A stretch of DNA of 64,000 bases from Paractinoplanes aksuensis (lineage in GTDB: Bacteria; Actinomycetota; Actinomycetes; Mycobacteriales; Micromonosporaceae). Shown one piece after another: positions 60,929 through 64,000 of the stretch (the first letter of the stretch is position 1; every line of letters begins with the position of its first letter). Location of the stretch: assembly GCF_024137025.1 (NCBI RefSeq), contig NZ_JAMYJR010000023.1:185231-249230 (forward strand), written 5' to 3'. Under the pieces are notes generated by a model. The model made no database searches and was not told the DNA's origin. It worked only from the letters and a program-made list of their open reading frames with translations. The position numbers were made by a program, and so were the translations under genes.

Positions 60929-62017
60929 TCACATCGTCGGTGTCACCGTGACCGGGTGGCGGCGCCGGATGAGGAGCCAAGTGATCCAGCCCGCGCCGAT
61001 GATGAAGCCGAAGCTGATGATGCGATAGAGGACGACCGCGGCGATCGCTGTCGCGGGGTTGATGCCACCGCCGATCAGGCCGAGTGTCAGGGCGCTGTCG
61101 ATCACGCCGAGTCCACCCGGGACGATGGTGATCGTTCCGGCCGCCATGGCGGCGCAGAAGGCCAGCAGGACCTGGTTGGCGCCGATCGGCTCGTCGGTGA
61201 CCGCTCGCAGGCACACCCAGAGACACAGGGCGTCGAGGGCCCAGTTCAGGATCGCGAAGGTGGCCGCCGCGGCGCCGTTGCACGGGGTGAGCCGGGCCGC
61301 GCCCAGTTGTCCGACGACCTCCCGGACCTGGGCGAAGCCGTCGTCGGCCGGGCGGCGCCGCCAACGGTTGATGCGGGCCAGCACCCACCGCACCGGTGGG
61401 TGCACGATGCCGGGCCGGCGGTTCACGAGCCGGACGCCGTAAATGACGAGACCGATGGTGACGGCCAGGCCAACGAGGCCGTACCACTGGGGACGCTGTG
61501 CCGAGGCGAGTGCCCCCAGCGCAGTGACCAGCGCGAGGGCTGCGGTCGACAGGATGCCGGAGAGCGCGATGCACCATGCCGCGACGGCGGGGGTGGCCCC
61601 GAAGCGCCGCATCTGCTGGTAGTTGAACCGGGTGGAGAACGCGGGACCACCCGGCAGCGTCTCGTTGAGAGAATGGGCGGCGTAGGCGACGGCGACGTTG
61701 CGGTAGGCCCGCACCCGAAGGCCGGCCGAGCGAAGCAAGAACTGCTGCATTCGGCCGTACGCCGCCATGGCGACCACTTCGGCCGCGAGCGCGACGACGA
61801 GCCAGCCGGGGCGGGGAGCGCTCAGGTGGGACATCGCGGCGGCCAGGGCGGGCCACCCGATCACGAGCTCCACCGCGAACAGGCTGATCAGTGCGGCCAG
61901 GGCGATCGGCCGAACCCACCTCCGCGTGCGCCGTGAGCGAGCGGGTGGCCCGGCGTCCTCGGTTTGGCGGCGGCCGGAAGCCGGGAAAGCCGGGCTCCGG
62001 TCGCCGATCAGCACCAC
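60929..62017 (-). CDS. lysylphosphatidylglycerol synthase-type flippase domain protein (UPF0104-like)
   Basis: A 362-residue membrane protein with about eight helices matching the LPG-synthase transmembrane region (UPF0104). Signatures are A-A-H-S-L-N-E-T-L-P-G-G-P-A-F-S-T-R and the C-terminal I-V-P-G-G-L-G-V-I-D-S-A. Such proteins may move lipids across the membrane or join synthase domains; this one has no catalytic domain attached. GTG at 62017 lies two bases after the stop of the upstream ABC-2-like gene, with GTG at 62014 as an alternative. The operon is probably under the TetR repressor at 63156. Confidence 0.82.
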   Translation of the reverse strand: MVLIGDRSPAFPASGRRQTEDAGPPARSRRTRRWVRPIALAALISLFAVELVIGWPALAAAMSHLSAPRPGWLVVALAAEVVAMAAYGRMQQFLLRSAGLRVRAYRNVAVAYAAHSLNETLPGGPAFSTRFNYQQMRRFGATPAVAAWCIALSGILSTAALALVTALGALASAQRPQWYGLVGLAVTIGLVIYGVRLVNRRPGIVHPPVRWVLARINRWRRRPADDGFAQVREVVGQLGAARLTPCNGAAAATFAILNWALDALCLWVCLRAVTDEPIGANQVLLAFCAAMAAGTITIVPGGLGVIDSALTLGLIGGGINPATAIAAVVLYRIISFGFIIGAGWITWLLIRRRHPVTVTPTM

Positions 62018-62019
62018 GG

Positions 62020-63063
62020 TCAGACCGTGGCCGGTACGGTCGGCTGGGCCGTCGCGCCCGCCCGGGCCGTGCCGCGGGCGGATGTCCGGCGAGCGCGCAG
62101 ACCGCCGGCCAGGCACAACACGACGCCGAGGGCGAGCCAGCAACTCAGCACGACGATCGGATGAGCGGCACCGTGACCGTCGAAGAAGGCGGTGGAGCGC
62201 AGCAGCTGGTTGCCGGCGCCGGGCGGCAGCAACTGACCGAGGGCTCCGGACCAGCCGGGCAGCATCTCGGGGGCGGAGGCGCTGCCCGAGAACGGATTGC
62301 CGACCAGCATCATGAGCACCCCACCGACACCGAATCCGGCGTAGCCGAACAACGACTCCAAGCCGAGCAGAGTCATCGAGATGGCGCCGATGCTGAGCGC
62401 CACGACGCCGGCGTCGGCGAGGTAGGAGCCGCCGATCGAGCCGAACCAGAACTGCAGGATCGCAGTCAGGGCGAACCCGGCCACGACCGCGAACCCGAGC
62501 GCCCCGGCGATCCGGCGGCTGGTGCCGCCGAGCAGGTTGGTGAGCAGCACTGCGGCCAGAAGACCACCCATGACCAGCGGCAGAGCACCGGCGGCGAGCC
62601 CGGCCCCGCGTGGGTCGTCAGCGGGCAGCGCGACGACGTCACGGATGGCCACGGCCGGGGTGCTCCCTTGGTCTTGCGCTTGGCCGAGAGCAGTCCCGAC
62701 GCCTTGCAGGGTCTGGGCAACCGTGGCGCTGGCAGCGGTAGCGGTCAGGACCTGCGGGCGACCGGTGCTGACGTCGATCGCGCCGTAGACCTCCCGGTCC
62801 CGGATCAACCGCTCGGCCGCGGCCACGTTGTCGACCGTGGTGATGTCGAACGCGTCCGGCATCCGCTGCTCGAGGGCGGCGGTGACCTGTGCCGTCGCGG
62901 CGGCCGGGCCGGCGACAGCGATCGGCACGTGATGGACCGAGGACCGCACCGACGGCCAGGCGAACGCGGTCAGCAGGACGCTGACGATCACGGTGAGCAG
63001 GCCGATCGCCGCCACCACCTTTGACCAAGGTGAAGGCGCGGTCGGTTCAGCCTGGACGGACAT
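62020..63063 (-). CDS. ABC-2/Pip-like membrane protein
   Basis: A 347-residue membrane protein: one N-terminal helix (V-V-A-A-I-G-L-L-T-V-I-V-S-V-L-L), an outer domain of ~150 residues with a V-A-A-A-E-R-L-I-R-D-R-E-V-Y-G-A-I segment, then five or six helices. This pattern matches YhgE/Pip- and DUF3533-like proteins and ABC-2 permease relatives, often involved in export of large or hydrophobic molecules. ATG at 63063 follows AAGGAG by seven bases. Divergent from a TetR gene with twin operators; the next gene starts two bases after its stop. Confidence 0.82.
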   Translation of the reverse strand: MSVQAEPTAPSPWSKVVAAIGLLTVIVSVLLTAFAWPSVRSSVHHVPIAVAGPAAATAQVTAALEQRMPDAFDITTVDNVAAAERLIRDREVYGAIDVSTGRPQVLTATAASATVAQTLQGVGTALGQAQDQGSTPAVAIRDVVALPADDPRGAGLAAGALPLVMGGLLAAVLLTNLLGGTSRRIAGALGFAVVAGFALTAILQFWFGSIGGSYLADAGVVALSIGAISMTLLGLESLFGYAGFGVGGVLMMLVGNPFSGSASAPEMLPGWSGALGQLLPPGAGNQLLRSTAFFDGHGAAHPIVVLSCWLALGVVLCLAGGLRARRTSARGTARAGATAQPTVPATV

Positions 63064-63075
63064 CGGGGTCTCCTT

Positions 63076-63146
63076 AAAAGAACGGACGCTCGTTTTTATA
63101 GTGCGGACTGCGCGCCCGCTTGTCAAGAACGAACGTTCGCTTTTAA
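63076..63146. promoter_or_regulatory. twin TetR operators
   Basis: Two similar palindromes lie between the divergent genes. Copy 1 has core CGGACGCTCG (63083-63092) within AAAAGAA…TTTTTAT. Copy 2 has the perfect core CGAACGTTCG (63130-63139) within AAGAA…CTTTTAA. The centres are 47 bases apart. Copy 2 is next to the TetR start at 63156 and copy 1 next to the membrane-protein start. Confidence 0.85.
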
Positions 63147-63155
63147 CATTGGCGC

Positions 63156-63782
63156 ATGCCACGCGTCTCCGAACAGCACCGAGCCGACCGTCGCGCCGAA
63201 ATCCTGGCGGCGGCCGCCCGGCTCTTCGCGGCCAACGGCTTCCACGCCACCTCGATGGCCGACATCATCGGCGAGGCCGACGTCTCAGCCGGGGCGGTCT
63301 ACGGGTATTTCCGCAGCAAGGAAGACTTGATCGCAGCCGTGGCGGAGACCGCCCTCTCAGCCGCGGACGAAGTGTTCGGGGAACTGCTGGCCGACAACGC
63401 GGCACCCGCCCCGGCCCACGCCGTCGCGGTGCTGATCGAGGCCATCACCACTCGCCTCATGCACGAGCCCGAAACCGGCGTGGACTTCACCCGCATCGGC
63501 GTGCAGGTGTGGGCCGAAGCGCTGCGAAACCCCGCCCTGGCCGCCCGGGCCGACGCCGTCTACCTTCGCCTCAGAGGCAACTGCGCCGAGGTAGCCCGCC
63601 GCCGCCAACAAGCCGGCCTACTCCCCGCCGACACCGACCCCGACCACGTAGGCGCCGCCATGCTGGGCCTGGTCCAGGGCTTCGTCCTACAACACCTACT
63701 GATCAGCGGAACCACCCCCACCGCCTACACAGCCGGCATAAACGCCCTCTTCCCCACCCCAACCCCAACCCCAACTCCCTGA
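63156..63782 (+). CDS. TetR-family repressor
   Basis: A 208-residue regulator. The helix-turn-helix reads A-R-L-F-A-A-N-G-F-H-A-T-S-M…V-S-A-G-A-V-Y-G-Y-F-R-S-K. A helical ligand-binding domain follows, with W-A-E-A-L-R-N-P-A-L, common in repressors of multidrug exporters. The C-terminus ends in four Pro-Thr pairs, encoded by CCAACC repeats. It likely represses the divergent ABC-2-like/flippase genes. ATG at 63156. Confidence 0.93.
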   Translation: MPRVSEQHRADRRAEILAAAARLFAANGFHATSMADIIGEADVSAGAVYGYFRSKEDLIAAVAETALSAADEVFGELLADNAAPAPAHAVAVLIEAITTRLMHEPETGVDFTRIGVQVWAEALRNPALAARADAVYLRLRGNCAEVARRRQQAGLLPADTDPDHVGAAMLGLVQGFVLQHLLISGTTPTAYTAGINALFPTPTPTPTP

Positions 63783-63818
63783 CCAAGACTCCCGCACCAG
63801 CACCCCATAGCCACAAGA

Positions 63819-64000
63819 CCAAACCCAGCAAGGAAAGCAACAGAGGAAGCACAAAACGGACGCGGGCGACTTCCAGCCCAGCCCCCACCTACGGCAAGAG
63901 TGACAGAGGGGGCAGAGGAGCGCGGGCGATGATGTGGCGAAGCCACTTCCAACCCAACCCGAAGCCAACGGCGAAAGCCGCAGAGAAGCACGGGCGACAA
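63819..64000. repeat. imperfect intergenic direct repeat
   Basis: Three degenerate copies of a ~50-75-base unit follow the TetR gene, each ending in CGGGCGA: about 63819-63869, 63871-63929 and 63947-63997. The last two share TTCCAxCCCAxCCC…ACGGC…CAGAG…CGGGCGA. Between them stands a small hairpin, GTGGC-GAA-GCCAC (63934-63946). Base composition differs from the coding DNA, and no frame here looks like a gene. The repeat may continue beyond the window. Confidence 0.6.

Noticed and set aside
63703..64000. Small minus-strand ORFs at the window end (Cys/Trp/Gly-rich)
   Set aside because: They translate the intergenic repeat and the CCAACC tract; no ribosome sites or family resemblance.

Overview
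The window is high-GC actinomycete DNA. GTG and TTG starts are common, genes overlap by 4 bases in many operons, an actinobacteria-specific SAM-IV riboswitch is present, and there is an F420-type reductase together with ESX-type small proteins. A Micromonosporaceae host (Actinoplanes-like) is my best guess; this is inference and no single marker gene proves it.

Layout. 1-10.9 kb is mixed housekeeping and accessory DNA: the end of a LuxR regulator, thrS, an EspC-like/ESX helical pair, a gamma-glutamyltransferase, a GNAT enzyme, a sugar-epimerase-like protein, an unusual Nudix-kinase-poly-gamma-glutamate hydrolase reading frame and an HdeD-like membrane protein. Several decayed genes lie between them (Crp-like, adenosine-deaminase-like, an unidentified fragment). 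10.9-16.2 kb is a divergent cluster that looks like sulfur and amine scavenging: a class V aminotransferase behind a SAM-IV riboswitch, facing DUF1684, two luciferase-like monooxygenases and a sarcosine-oxidase-type flavoprotein. 16.2-19.3 kb holds a second epimerase and a MarR repressor divergent from a luciferase-like oxidoreductase and an F420/NADP reductase, with a pair of 14-bp palindromes in the shared promoter. 19.3-21.9 kb is the potassium transporter kup and a CYTH protein.

22.3-34.7 kb is the most interesting block: five genes on the minus strand, every junction overlapping by 4 or 8 bases. They encode a DUF4132 protein, a 1568-residue protein of unknown family, a MoxR-type AAA+ ATPase, a DUF5682-VWA fusion and a SWIM zinc-finger protein. 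It resembles the uncharacterised E. coli yehI-yehL-yehM-yehP-yehQ group, with one pair of components fused and another apparently split. No function is established; a chaperone-like or biological-conflict role is inference.

34.8-42.1 kb carries a lipoprotein plus processive glycosyltransferase pair, and then a stretch of gene wreckage: a chimeric membrane ORF, a frameshifted HtrA-type protease, and a head-to-head deletion junction that truncates two genes. 42.1-58.7 kb is rich in regulators: a SARP/AfsR-like protein, two NarL-type two-component systems, a TetR/hydrolase pair with twin operators, a LAL-type LuxR protein, and an OmpR-type two-component system. 58.7-63.8 kb has an MMPL transporter, a flippase-like protein and an ABC-2-like membrane protein facing a TetR repressor with twin operators. 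The last 200 bases are an imperfect non-coding repeat. No tRNA, rRNA, CRISPR array, insertion sequence or phage gene was recognised.
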